Shown in pieces: positions 25,805 to 41,278 of a DNA stretch of 64,000 nucleotides. The notes beneath the pieces were generated by a model. It was not told the origin of the DNA and did not search any database. It was given only the letters and a program-made list of their open reading frames with translations. Numbering within the stretch: position 1 is the first letter of the stretch; each line of letters begins with the position of its first letter. A program made the position numbers and the translations under genes. Source of the DNA: Diprion similis (Eukaryota; Arthropoda; Insecta; Hymenoptera; Diprionidae); contig NC_060108.1 in assembly GCF_021155765.1 (NCBI RefSeq), positions 17,509,025-17,573,024 on the forward strand, read 5' to 3'.

Positions 25805-26551
25805 CTCGAGATAATCAATTACTTGATTTGAAACAACAAATCAACGCGGAGACGAGATAAAAATTCATATACAATTGTTGTTCTAATTCAACCATCGAAC
25901 ATACATACATACCTATATTGGAAACGTTGATTTGAGAATTTGTTAATCAACGACAAGAAGAAAGAGACAGGCTGTATGACCTACAGGCGTCTTACTCTCT
26001 GTGTCGGTAACAGTAGGGAAGATCTGTAGTGCAAATTCTACAGAAAAGCACTCATTGAGACCAAATTCCTCAATATTAGTCCAATGAATAGGTAAGAAAA
26101 CGAGTGAAACTACCGAAACCATACGTGTAACGTACTTTTGCAGTTAAATTTGCCATAAGATTGGAAGCGAAACTACCGCGCTACCCATTACACTCCGCAT
26201 TTAGTGTCGTCATCCTCGTTTCCGTTAACGTCCTCCTAGGTAGAGGCACGGTGTGGGATCTTCCTCTCTGTCATAGCTTTCTCTTTTTAGTCAAGGCTCA
26301 CCGCAGTGGCAGTAGCCAGCGTAGCAGTGTAGTAGCCCATCTCTATAGCTAGGGTGCACAAACACATGCATATCACCACAATGTGTGTAACTGGTGAAGT
26401 GGCACGTAAAGCGTAACCTCACAATGTCCTGTCATATTGTAATATTTTTCTCATATATGATGTAAACAATTAGTAGAATAAATATTGCACGTGAATTCTG
26501 GGCCAAGTACTCTGTCTGTTTTACGTATAGGTTAAAAACGAACTCTTCAAA
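25805..26551. promoter_or_regulatory. Divergent region between COPS9 and GM130
   Basis: The 747-bp gap separates the two start codons. The 63-codon plus-strand frame at 26161-26352 has no recognisable domain and is probably chance or 5' UTR. No TATA box or named site stands out. Confidence 0.45.
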
Positions 26552-29500
26552 ATGAAAAAGTCGGAAAAACTATTAGCTGCCAGAAAAAGGGTGAGAGTAA
26601 AGAAAGTATAGTTGTCTCCTCTGCGAACTTTTCGCCGTTATTCATTACCAATAATTTCCAATCGAATGTCCGTTGTAATTACTTCAATTAATATTTTCAA
26701 AATCGAAAATTGAAATGTGCACACATAATTCCCATGAATTAATATCAAATACTATAATAGATATTTCTGTATCATAGCTCAAGGAATTCCAAATGAGTAA
26801 AAGAAGTCACGCAGCAGATAATACTTCCAAAGATGTAAACGAAAATACAGAAGATTCCACTCTGTCACAGGTGAAAACAACTTTCGTTACCCTTATTTAA
26901 TATAAACGAAGATAATACCTTTGTTAAGACGTTTGGTCTCCAACCATTAATTCTGGGTTTTCTTTATGTTCATACAGATTGACAATACTCTTTATAACTC
27001 TGATAATAATTACAACTACCAGAAAATAGAGTCCCCAAGACAGGAGACTCAAAAACCAGCAACAGACTGCCAAGTTTCTGAAGTCCCTCAGCAAATTTCA
27101 GAATTGCATAATTTCTTGGAATTTAAGCCCAATGGTGATATCACTTCTGCTGCAACAAAGCCGGTGAATTTCTCAAATCCTATCAGCAGTTTTCAAGACA
27201 CAGTCGATTTTACTGCTCAAGAAAAACTGTCGGAAGATTCCAGTATTATCTCTAATTTCACAAATATGACAGATGATGTTTTTAGCAAACATCACACTAG
27301 TGAGAATCTGACTAATGTCCAGAATTATTTCACCTATCAAAATATAATGAATAAACCAGATGAAACCGAAGTGGAACAAGACATTTTATTAAAAAACGAG
27401 ATGGATAATGCAAATGTCCATACAGAGTCAACTAATGATCGCAGCCATATACATACTGAGTATGAATCGTTGGCCGGATCTCAGGCATTGCAGAAAGAAT
27501 ATCTACTACAGATGACGTCTGCCGTTACAAACATATTGACAAGTGAAATGGAGAATAAAGAGGTGCCGCAAGAACTTACCTCTGATTTGGAACAGAGAAA
27601 CCAATTCTTGGCATCCTGCTTGCAAGAACAAAAAGAACTTGTTAACCGATTACATCTTGAAGTTAGCCAATATGTAAGTTTAGTGAAATCAATAGTTCAG
27701 ATTAATTGACAAGCTGAAATCTGCATATTTAGAGATTAGATAATTTCAATGAATTTTCTTTATATTCACAGAGGACAAGAGTGTCAGAACTAGAAATGAT
27801 AATGACTACAAAGGATGCGGAATTCGAAGCAAAGCTTTATCACGAATTGAATCCGCTCAAAGAGCAGTTACAACTCCACGCACAAACAACTGGCATTCTT
27901 GTAGGAGAAAAAGCTGAGCTTACTGCTGCCCTTGTACAAAGTCAAACAACTACCAAGCAAAAAATCGGTAAAATTGCTTATATTTCATTAATTATGAACT
28001 TGGTATTACACACAGAAAGTAAAATTTTATCAGTACAACATTTCGATAATTAATTACCTTTGATCAGCTGAAGTCGAAGAATTAAATGGAAAATTAAAAT
28101 CACAGCAACTTCAAGTCTCTGATTTAGAAAGGGAACTGAATTCCGTCAAAAATAGCAACGAAGATGTTGGAAAACTGAATAACCAACTACAATCTAGCTT
28201 TTACTCTTTAGAGACTAAATATTCTCAAGTGAAGTAAGTTTTTAAAACCATGGGCTCTCATTGTTATTCATTTATGACGTAAAATTGCATCTTTATTGCA
28301 TGTTGTTATGTTCTAAGACAAGAAAAGGACGACTTGGAATTAGAGACCGCTGAACTAAGGCAGAAATTAAATGTTAAAAATACCGAATTGACTAATATTC
28401 AACAAGAATTAAAAGAAAAAACCGCCTTGCTGTCCTTGAATGAGCTCAGAATGCAACAGGTACGTACAGTTTATTATAATCACCATTACAAGCTCTATGG
28501 TGAGACCTAAAATTGACCCAAAAATACGATGGACACTATTTGTGCAGCATCCAATATTCCAATTTAATACTCAATTACAGATGACTTCTACAACACATGA
28601 AACACAAGGTATCAGCGAGCAGCACCATGTAGTCACCGCACTGGAACAGCAATTGAGCCAATTAATGGAAACTCTTAAATCTGTCAGTAGTGAACGTGAC
28701 GAAGCTAGTAACCATTATCAAAATTATGTTCAACAATTGAACACCCAAGTTACCAATCTGGCTCTGAAAGTGAGCGAACACAAATTTGCAATTTTGATTG
28801 CTGTTCTTAAATTATATTTAAATTGAAATGCAAATTGTTGCAGATATTTTACTGTTGCATCTTATTCATTTGTTTATTATTTTTTAGCTCGAGCAAACTA
28901 CAAAGGAGAATGAAGAAATAAGAGGTCGAGAGCACAGCCTAATTCAACGGTTGTCTGATCTAGAACGCCAAATACAAAGTCAAAAAGAAATACCTGAGCC
29001 TCCACCTCCTGTTATCAATGACAATAAAGAGCGACTTGATGAGTTAGTAAAAAGTGTTGATCAACTTACTTTGGAACGTGATAGTCTTCGAGCAACACTT
29101 CATGAGAAGGTGATTTAACTTCCTGACTAAAAATAAGAGTCCCCTAAAATGAAATTGAATATTTTACTATGTTTTCTTCCACCTAGGATTCAGATATTGA
29201 TGCACTCAAACAAGAGATGGAAGAGCTGCAAGAAATGCGTGCAAGCAATGCTGAGGCATCTCGTTTAGCCTCTGCTCTAGAAGGCGAAAGATTAGCAGCA
29301 GCTCGAGCTGTCTCTCAAAATCAACAGTTGAAACAGCAGCTGAGTGAAATGCAAGATGCTTTCGTCCAACTTGTGAGTTAATTGAGAATAATATACACTG
29401 GTTGGACAAAGAAGCAAAGTTTGTTAAAACAATATTTCCATTATAGAGCAACACGAAACTTGATTTGACGGAGCAGCTACAAGGTGAGAGGTCGATTGGA

Positions 29501-30747
29501 AGAAAATTGAATGCCCGTTTGAATGATACTGAAAATGAAGTAGAGAAATTGAAAAGTGAACTGCAGCAAAAGGATTTGCTCATGACTGAGTTAGAGAAAG
29601 AAAAATTACACATGGCTCAAATTACAGATCAAATGCAACACTATCAAGCTCAGTCTAATCAAGCTAGTACTTTGCAGCAAGAACTTCACAATACGCAGGT
29701 AAATGTGACTACTTTGAATCATGAAATATCCTTGTATTCAAAATCATTTTTTTTACCAATACAAACATGGAAATTTAGGAACGAATCGAAGTTTTAATGA
29801 AGGAAAATCAACAATTGATTAGCGAATTGAATGCTGGGAAGATGTTGAATGAATCAACAGTTCAAAATCAAAATATTGTACAGCCCAATGGTGAGTGTAA
29901 CTCGCAAGCATTGAACAATGCAGAAAAAATAAACGTATCAACAGCAACAACACAGACTGAGTCGTATAGTAATGGTGTCCTGACTCCGCCAATTACGGAG
30001 CAACAAGCAATGGTGTCAGTTTCGCCCGAAGCTGTGAAAAGGTTGGAGGAACGATTTAAAGATACCATGGAACGTGTTGCTGAACTTTCAGATGAAAAAC
30101 AAAGATTGGAACATGTCGTTTTACAGCTTCAAAGTGAAACCGAAACCATAGGTTAGTGAAGCTCCACTGAAACATTAACATTTCAAGTGTAATGGAACCA
30201 GTATGCATAGTTCATTTTCTTTTTCAGGCGAATATGTTACCTTGTATCAAAAGCAGCGTGGTGTCCTTCAAGAAAGGGCTAAAGAGAAGGAAGAAGCATT
30301 CCGCCAGTTGACGGAACAACGAAATCAACAACAGGAACAGCTGCATAAACTCAAAATGCTTGTAGCTGAATTAATTAAAGAGAAAACTACGTCCACCGCT
30401 GCATCTGCATTATCGGATAGGACAAACGGTACATTTTAAAGCCTGTATTCAGTCTACAATGCTTTTTCGATCATTGATGCTGAATTTTTACTAGATTCTC
30501 AAAGTGTTTCTTCTTTTTTTCGTACATTTTCATTTTTAATATATGTTTTCTAGAAGATGACCTAGAAGCAAGTAAACACATGGAAAACAAGACGTTCTGT
30601 CAATCTGAAGTAGTTACAGTAAAAGATAAAACTACATCTCAAATTCTTGATCTTCTGACAGAAATAAAAGAATGCAAGGATACGTGTGCCTTGGAACCTA
30701 ACTTCCATCCATGCCCGTGGTGTTCAGGAAAATTGATTACAATTTAA
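26552..30747 (+). CDS. GOLGA2: Golgin GM130 (GOLGA2), cis-Golgi tether, complete, 13 exons
   Basis: GM130 is a peripheral coiled-coil tether of the cis-Golgi that binds p115 at its N-terminus and GRASP65 at its C-terminus. Exons: 26552-26590, 26778-26870, 26978-27673, 27772-27967, 28068-28233, 28318-28459, 28581-28769, 28888-29109, 29187-29372, 29447-29698, 29779-30151, 30228-30428, 30554-30747. They join to 982 aa (human about 1000). The basic start MKKSEKLLAARKRLKEFQMS corresponds to the p115/importin-alpha-binding segment. A Ser/Thr/Asn-rich linker follows, then long heptad-rich coiled coils. Family hallmarks are HAQTTGILVGEKAELTAALV, EPPPPV, and GEYVTLYQKQRGVLQERAKE. The protein ends KLITI, like human KITVI, the GRASP65 PDZ ligand. 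Just before it is a CPWC pair in a Cys-containing tail. Similarity is strong at both ends, so identity is secure. Confidence 0.93.
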
Positions 30748-31228
30748 CACTAAAAATAGTCATTAACTTATATTGCCTTAAAATTATTCAACTCTTAAAT
30801 ATCATGATTACCATAAATATATCCCTAAACAGAACATGTCAAAATTGTACATAAAATGTTGAAGTATTTCATAAATTTATACAATGTAGTACTTCATTTT
30901 TTGTTTTCCTTCATTCAATAACTTGCCTGTTGGCCAAATTGTCAGTAGACTAAAATTTATGAATTAAATTTCTTTCAAATTCAGTCTCAAATATAATTAA
31001 TTCTAGGCCTTTAACAACAGAAAGTACGTTATGAATTCGATGGTGTAGTGTAAATGGGTTGAAAGTAAATATGAGCGCTAAATAAAAATTGGAGCTGGTC
31101 TTATTGATGAATAAATTTGCAAAGGAAGAGGAATTGAAATGAGATGTGCACAAGTTAAATAAACTATCGCAGAATAGTTTTATTGATAGATTTTATTTTA
31201 GCTTTTTGTATAAGAAATTTAACTGTGT
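30748..31228. other. Convergent 3' gap between GM130 and RpL35
   Basis: The 481-bp AT-rich gap holds both 3' UTRs. Plus-strand AATAAA signals near 31082 and 31110 serve GM130. Minus-strand signals (TTTATT on the plus strand, about 31177-31195) lie close to the RpL35 stop. Confidence 0.6.
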
Positions 31229-31993
31229 TTAAGCTTTGACGGCATATTTCCTGATAGGGAATGCAGATCGCTTGCGAATTTCTTTCAGAGTCTTACGACT
31301 CGCCTGGTAGGGAGTCAAGGCCCTGCGAATTGCCCTGGTCTTCTTTGGCCTCAAGTCCAAGGGCTTGTACTTCTTATTCTTGAACAAGAGTCGTAAATTC
31401 TCCTTTTGCTTCTGGTGCATAACAATGTACACACGAGCGATAGCTTTGCGAACGACGCGACTAAAGGTAAAGAGAAATTCATTGTAAATTAGGCAGCCTC
31501 AGTCATTCATCCCAGCTGACAGTAACAGCAAACGTACTATCACGCATGACATAAATATAACAACTGTTTCAGAGTGAACAATTAAAGTATAAGGGGTTAG
31601 AACAGCTTACATTTTTGAGAGTTTGGAAGCGGCACCTCCTGTCACTTTGGCAACCCTCAAATTCGTTAATTCGGTCTTGAGTTCATCGAGCTGCTTGAGC
31701 AGCTCCTTCTTGTCTTTCGTCCTCAGCTCAGAGCACTTGACCTTACCCTGAAATATCGGCAGAACACTCACATAACGTCACGCTTAGAACGCCTAAACAA
31801 CAATTTCACATGGAAACCACCAATGCAATAATGTTTTATTCAGGTTGAAACAAATCTAGAACATGGGTATAATCTTACAGACGGACATTACGTAAAGTTA
31901 ACCTGAATTTATATATTTCATTTGTAAAATTATATACGAGTATGGATTCTTTAGATAAATACGGATAACTGCAGTAAGAAATCCACAAACCAT
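31229..31993 (-). CDS. RpL35: 60S ribosomal protein L35 (uL29), complete, 3 exons
   Basis: RpL35 sits at the polypeptide exit tunnel of the large subunit. Minus-strand exons 31993-31991 (only the ATG), 31747-31611 and 31460-31229 give 123 aa, exactly the human length. Conserved blocks: [58 protein letters not shown], ending RKYAVKA. The first intron splits directly after the start codon, common in ribosomal protein genes, and uses a weak GTTTGT donor. Upstream is a pyrimidine-rich tract (CCCTCTTTCTTC on the minus strand), typical of a TOP mRNA leader. Confidence 0.95.
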
Positions 31994-32885
31994 CTTGCTG
32001 CTGTATGGCTTGAAGAAAGAGGGATTCGTGACCGGAACCGCGAGTTTTGCTTACCGGAAGTCAAGATTTCAATCAGTGGCCGTATGCATCAATAATTTTG
32101 TGTTCCATCGCATAAAGCCAAACATTGGGTTGAAAAAATCCAAAATATTAATGGGTAAAATTTTCTTAGCATATGAATTATTTTGATTTGAATGTTTTTC
32201 AAATTGCAAAAATATTCTTTCACAAGGCATCTGTTAAATTCAAAAACTTTACTCAATTGGGAGTAGTTCATTATTTCTCTCACAGAGTGCGCTTACACCG
32301 GGCTAGCCCAGCCACTGAACTCTATGAACGTTGACTCAATGAATAAATTCATTTTTCTCCAAATCGTTTATTGGTCGTTTGTCAATAAGAAATAGAGAGC
32401 AACTCGGGAGCAAGATTATTGGCGTAAGAGTTTTCAAGAAATATGAAGGTGGCAAGCCAACTTCGCATAGATGATTGTCAGCACGGAAGATTGTTGTAAT
32501 GCAATTTACAGTTAATGAGGAGTCGTCGTAAGTTAGATGCACCGGGGACTAGACAAATCTTTCGGGACTAATGCCTGCCTGACCATAATTATTTCAATTC
32601 TTACGAATAACAACCGATCGACTATCGAACCTAAGACTTGCGTTATCAAACACCTACAAACGACCAACAAACGATTAAAAGGAATCTATTCATTCGGGTG
32701 TTAATGAGTGGGTAAGTATATGCACTAGAGTCTTCATGCCGAGATTCATGAAATAGAGGCCATAAATAGAAGTTAGAGAAATACTTCCAATTTGAAAATT
32801 CGAACCAAGTTAACGCTCTGTACGACATAACTAGTCACAGACATTGAAGGAGCCGACACAGATTATCATGTGTGTGCGTGGCATC
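31994..32885. other. Intergenic region between RpL35 and the upstream MITE
   Basis: Apart from the RpL35 promoter at its left end I see no gene. Open frames on both strands are short and lack splice context or known domains. Its right edge is the 8-bp target duplication GTGGCATC of the MITE. Confidence 0.5.
32010..32026 (-). promoter_or_regulatory. Probable TOP (terminal oligopyrimidine) start of RpL35
   Basis: On the minus strand the sequence CCCTCTTTCTTC lies about 20-35 bp upstream of the RpL35 ATG. Ribosomal protein mRNAs usually begin with a C followed by pyrimidines, which couples translation to TOR signalling. The exact start site is inferred. Confidence 0.5.
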
Positions 32886-33216
32886 CACTGAAATGTATAG
32901 AACTGGAACGCTCACTCCCGTGGTGGGGGGCGCGCAGAGAGAGATAGCTAAAGGGGGGGTCATCTCTGTATCGCTCGCTCCGCGTACAGTCTGCTAGGCA
33001 GTCTGTTACAAACATCCGACCCAGCCCGACGTATTCCACTCGTCATTTGCGAACTGCATAGAACTTATACTACAGTTCTATGGCGAACTGAGTCTTCACT
33101 TTTTCACCGTATTATACAGAGAGGGACAGCGATACCCCGCTGAGCTATCTCTCTCGGCGCGCGAATTCGCTGCCCCCACCACGGGAGTGAGCGCTCTAGT
33201 TCTATTTATTTCAGTG
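32886..33216. mobile_element. 331-bp MITE with about 70-bp inverted repeats and 8-bp target duplication
   Basis: The element starts CACTGAAATGTATAGAACTG and ends with the inverted form (read outward-in, CACTGAAATAAATAGAACTA). Both arms continue through GCTCACTCCCGTGGTGGGGG and reach a shared GAGAGAGATAGCT segment, so the arms are about 70-75 bp. A perfect 8-bp duplication, GTGGCATC, flanks it at 32878-32885 and 33217-33224. An 8-bp duplication points to the hAT or P superfamily. It has no coding capacity. The arms are GC-rich, unlike the surroundings. It lies 112 bp before the Hs2st start codon. Confidence 0.88.
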
Positions 33217-33328
33217 GTGGCATCGATATGCCAAAGTGTGAGTGACAGAGGTTTATTTTCGTCATTGACAGCACGATGCTTGCATCGTTCGCTTGTTGTT
33301 CCGATTTGTCACAATATTTTCGTTTAAA

Positions 33329-35173
33329 ATGATAGTAAGAACACTTCCAGTACAGTGGTTTTTCGGGATAGTATTAATACTCTTAATTTTATATTTTAAA
33401 ATAAGAATCAGTTACCTTGAAGAGAGCACAAAAATCCTGCGTAAGCATGTTTACTAATTTATCATTCATCAAATGTGATACAATTTTACTTTACTTTATA
33501 CCATAGATGGATAGAAAATTATATTCTGATTCTGTAAATTTTAGAGGATGCACTGGCTCAGGTAGAAAAGCGAAACAACATCGAATCGCTTACTCACACT
33601 CAGGACAGAGCATTATCCAGTGTCGATGATGTGATCGTGATATACAACAGAGTACCAAAGACTGGCTCCACAAGTTTCGTGGGCATAGTGTACGATCTAT
33701 GCAAACAAAACAAGTATCATTCCTTGCACATCAATGTCACCAATAACATGCATACACTTACACTTCCGAATCAGGTATGTACTAAGGAAGCCGTCTGTTG
33801 GCAGTTAAATGTGGTAATTTTGATTGAAACAAGCCTTACAACGAAAATTTTGTAAACAACTCTTGACCCCTGATATACAGTTATAGATTCACATGTATAA
33901 AACTGAACTGCATTATTTTATTTAACAGAAGTTTAAATGTTTATCTACTTACAATGCATATGTTTTGATAAAAATAAGCAATTCAAATAGCGCTTATGAT
34001 AATGATCATATCTTTCAGATGCAATTTGTAAATAATATTACTCAATGGGACGCAATGAAACCAGCTTTTTATCATGGTCACATAGCTTTTTTAAACTTTG
34101 AAAAGTGAGTATCTTTGAGAATATTTTAGAAGTTTGAGAGATTTTCAATATATTCAATCACTTAATTGATTATTTTCAGATTCGGAGTTAAACGTATACC
34201 ACTGTATATAAATTTATTACGAAAACCTTTAGACAGATTCGTATCTTATTACTATTTTCTAAGATATGGAGATAATTTTAGACCACACTTGATAAGAAAA
34301 AAGCATGGCGATACCAAGGTATTGTCAATTGACATTTCGCCCCTCCTCTCTTTAGTAAGATTATCCTTTGTGAAAATACCTTACTTCTTACAGACATTCG
34401 ACGAGTGCGTCAGAGACGGACAACCTGACTGTGATCCAAACAATATGTGGCTTCAAGTTCCGTTCCTCTGTGGACACGAACCTGCTTGTTGGTATGAAGT
34501 TTTTACACTAAATATGCTTGCAAATCAATTGACTGAGAATTATTGTACAATTTCTTATCTTTCATGATCCCGAACATGTATTTAGTTGAATTTAATGATT
34601 TAATTGATTACAGGGAAGTTGGTAATCCATGGGCAGTTGCAGAAGCTAAAAGAAATGTAGAAAAACACTACCTTCTTGTTGGAGTCACAGAAGAGTTACC
34701 AGAATTTGTACAAATTCTTCAGGCTACAGTACCACGATTTTTCAAAGGAGCCTATGATCACTTTATGCATAGTAAGACATATGTTTGATATTAAGGACTG
34801 ACAAGAGTAAAGCATAGCATGTTTTAAAATGCAATCAAATTTTCAAGAAATTTTCTTGTCCAACTACTACTTTTATCTATCCTCTGGCAACATCTTTATA
34901 ATATAATGCATCTACAGTTCATGATCATTTTAAAAGGTCCCAAATTAATTGATTTTTTCAGATAGCAAGTCCCACTTACGACAAACTACCCAAAAAATTG
35001 ACCCTCTCCCAGAGACTGTAAAAAAAATTCAAAATTCGCAAGTATGGCAGATGGAGAATGATTTATACATGCATGTTTTGGCTCATTTTCACGCAGTAAA
35101 AAAGCGTGTTATAAACGCAACACCACAGGAAGCGAATCAACACTTCATGTACGAAAAAATCAGACCAAAATGA
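33329..35173 (+). CDS. Hs2st: Heparan sulfate 2-O-sulfotransferase, complete, 7 exons
   Basis: This Golgi type II membrane enzyme transfers sulfate from PAPS to the 2-O position of iduronate (and glucuronate) in heparan sulfate, tuning FGF and Wnt signalling. Exons 33329-33440, 33545-33774, 34019-34104, 34180-34318, 34394-34491, 34614-34771 and 34962-35173 give 344 aa. A short cytosolic tail and one signal anchor ([14 protein letters not shown], residues about 10-23) lead into a stem. The 5'-phosphosulfate loop is [12 protein letters not shown] with Lys76. The catalytic histidine region is FYHGHIAF (His133/His135). The 3'-phosphate site is [17 protein letters not shown]. Later blocks, [20 protein letters not shown] and SHLRQTT, also match. 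The C-terminus YEKIRPK resembles human YEKIYPKSN. A MITE lies directly upstream. Confidence 0.95.
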
Positions 35174-35543
35174 AATTCAACTTTGGTAAATTTATAAGTA
35201 TCAAAAGCTTTTTATTCAGTAAATCGACACTTTGTATATGACAAAATTAAACTAATCAAGTTTCAACTCTGGTGAATGAAAAAGTATTATCATTTTTATT
35301 ATTATTCTTGTTTATGATTGTCAAGCATTCTTTCTTGTTTTTCATTACAATTTCATTCATACAAAAGAATTAAATATTGACAATCATCTTGCCACATCAC
35401 TTTTTTTCCCACCATTGTTGCAATATAAATACACACATACACACACACACACACGCTGTTATGTGCAATGTTAGAATTATACAGATCTATTGTGAACTGA
35501 TTGAACAGAATGAAAAATGGTGATAATTGTGAACTATTTATTT
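35174..35543. other. Convergent 3' gap between Hs2st and NTMT1
   Basis: A 370-bp AT-rich gap with a probable Hs2st poly(A) signal ATTAAA at 35369-35374. It also holds a short CA microsatellite. Confidence 0.6.
35431..35454. repeat. (CA)n microsatellite
   Basis: An interrupted ACACAC run with one TA change, within the Hs2st/NTMT1 gap. Confidence 0.85.
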
Positions 35544-36677
35544 CTACTGTAGTACATTGCTTAGAGAATTCCTAATGATTTTTTTAGGTCGTAGTATGAA
35601 CATATAAACAGGATAAAGACCTCTCGGAAGTCTGGATTGTTTCTGTTCCTTTACAGCAGAGAATCCGGCCAGGTCAAAAAGACGTTGTAATTCCTTCAAT
35701 GGTCGAGTTACTGAGGAATCCTGTGTGTCAACTTCCACTTTTTCAGAACTTGTTATATTTTCTTTCACTATTACCACGCCATTCTCTCTGAGTCCTGCCC
35801 TGTTGAATATATTTTACAAAGTTACAGACAACTATTTTCATCCATAAATTATATTGCAAATTTTCATTTACACTGCAAACAGCAGTATTGAAACAAAATA
35901 TGAATAGCAAATGTTACTAACTGACAGTGGCTGAAAAATTTGATAAAATCAGCATCTTGTAGATGTCCTAAAACCCATTGACACCATATAACATCATATT
36001 TCCCTACTTCAGGACAAAAGTTTTGCAGACCTGTAAGCGTAATGTCCTTACTTAGTGTTCATACAGTATCCTTTGAATATGTAAAGCACTTAAGATCCTC
36101 AAGCTTTCACTTTCATACCTATGGGAAAAAATTCCCCAACTCTTTTTGTACGATCAGCGAGGTAAGTTTTTGCTGCTTCTAGAAAATCTGAATTTTGCTC
36201 AACCAAATCAACTTTTTTAAAATGTTTGGTAAGTAGATGTTTTGAAATACGTCCAATTCCAGAACCACAGTCCAGAGCATATCCTTTGCTTGGAGGATTT
36301 TTCAACTAAAATGTGTGTCATGATCATATAAAATATAGATCAAAGTATATTTTTGGAATCAGTCTTCGGATGGATTCCGAAATCGTATTAATGCACGTGT
36401 AGGGCTGAATTTTCAGGTTAGGTTCCCAGGTACTGGGTATCAATGTGCCGTGCATCAATAAAGGATTTATGAAACAAAATTTTAACTTAAATCTGACTGA
36501 ATTGCGTACCTTGAAGGCTGATCTTAGAAATAATTCAGACCCTTCGATATCTGTGTTTGAAATAAACCCAAATCCTCCCAACATTCCATCCTCAGTGGCT
36601 GGAACTTTAGACCAATAGTTGGCAGCGTCGGAATAAAAATTTTCAGTTCTTTCATCATTTTTCTGAATATCATCCAT
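35544..36677 (-). CDS. NTMT1: N-terminal Xaa-Pro-Lys N-methyltransferase (METTL11A), complete, 4 exons
   Basis: NTMT1 trimethylates the alpha-amino group of proteins whose start Met is removed to expose X-Pro-Lys, such as RCC1 and histone H2B in flies. Minus-strand exons 36677-36510, 36305-36119, 36030-35922 and 35799-35544 join to 239 aa (human 223). Markers are the N-terminal YWSKVPATEDGMLGGFG, the SAM-binding loop ALDCGSGIGRISKHLL, the acidic VDLVEQNSDFLEAAKTYL, and DVIWCQWVLGHL with the substrate-binding residues. RENGVVIVKENI follows near the end. The last 15 or so residues, a basic tail beyond the usual ending FILR, have no counterpart in the human protein. It is divergent from DHX16. 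Confidence 0.95.
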
Positions 36678-37167
36678 TACTAAATTGATATTTTCACGGT
36701 TTGAGCACTTTTTCTAATTTCTTATACATATTACTTTCATAGTATGATTTTAAAATGTACCCGGGTTATTCAACTTTTTCTGTCGTGACGTTATTATTAT
36801 TATTAAAGAGTTCCTCGATCGTTCCAAAAGGCAAACAAATTTACCCCAATGTGTTTGTGTATCTCAAACACGATTTTTACGTGGACGTAGGATTTTTATG
36901 GGTCATTTCAAACTATTTTAAATTAGTTGTCAGGTTTTGTTACATCGTGGCTTGTTGTTGAAAAATCGTATCATTCCCGGTTCCGTATAATACGCACGAT
37001 AAACAATTTTCACACGTTTATCATAACTGCTGGTAAGTACTTATCTGTTGTCCTACGATAAGATCGAAATTTAATAGTCTGCTTCAACCTTCTTTTCAGT
37101 TATAAACCGGTGTGATATAATTCAAGTCTTAGCCTAGATGAGTTGTTGAGCATTTCGGCAACAGAAA
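36678..37167. promoter_or_regulatory. Divergent promoter region between NTMT1 and DHX16
   Basis: The 490-bp gap contains a likely 5' UTR intron of DHX16: donor GTAAGTAC at 37033 and acceptor TCTTTTCAG ending at 37099. The two transcripts therefore start within about 350 bp of each other. No TATA box is visible. Confidence 0.55.

Positions 37168-41278
<4,111 letters not shown>

Noticed and set aside
26161-26352. 63-codon frame before GM130
   Set aside because: No similarity, and it sits in the divergent promoter. The GM130 start at 26552 has a matching family N-terminus.
29206-29613. 135-codon minus-strand frame opposite GM130
   Set aside because: It spans a GM130 intron and two exons and is only a mirror of coiled-coil codon use.
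31748-31990. Search for a snoRNA in RpL35 intron 1
   Set aside because: No paired C (TGATGA) and D (CTGA) boxes or clear H/ACA fold could be found by eye.
36755-36961. Possible missing N-terminal exon of DHX16
   Set aside because: Its peptide has no resemblance to the vertebrate N-terminal domain. A 5' UTR intron upstream of the 37168 ATG explains the region better.
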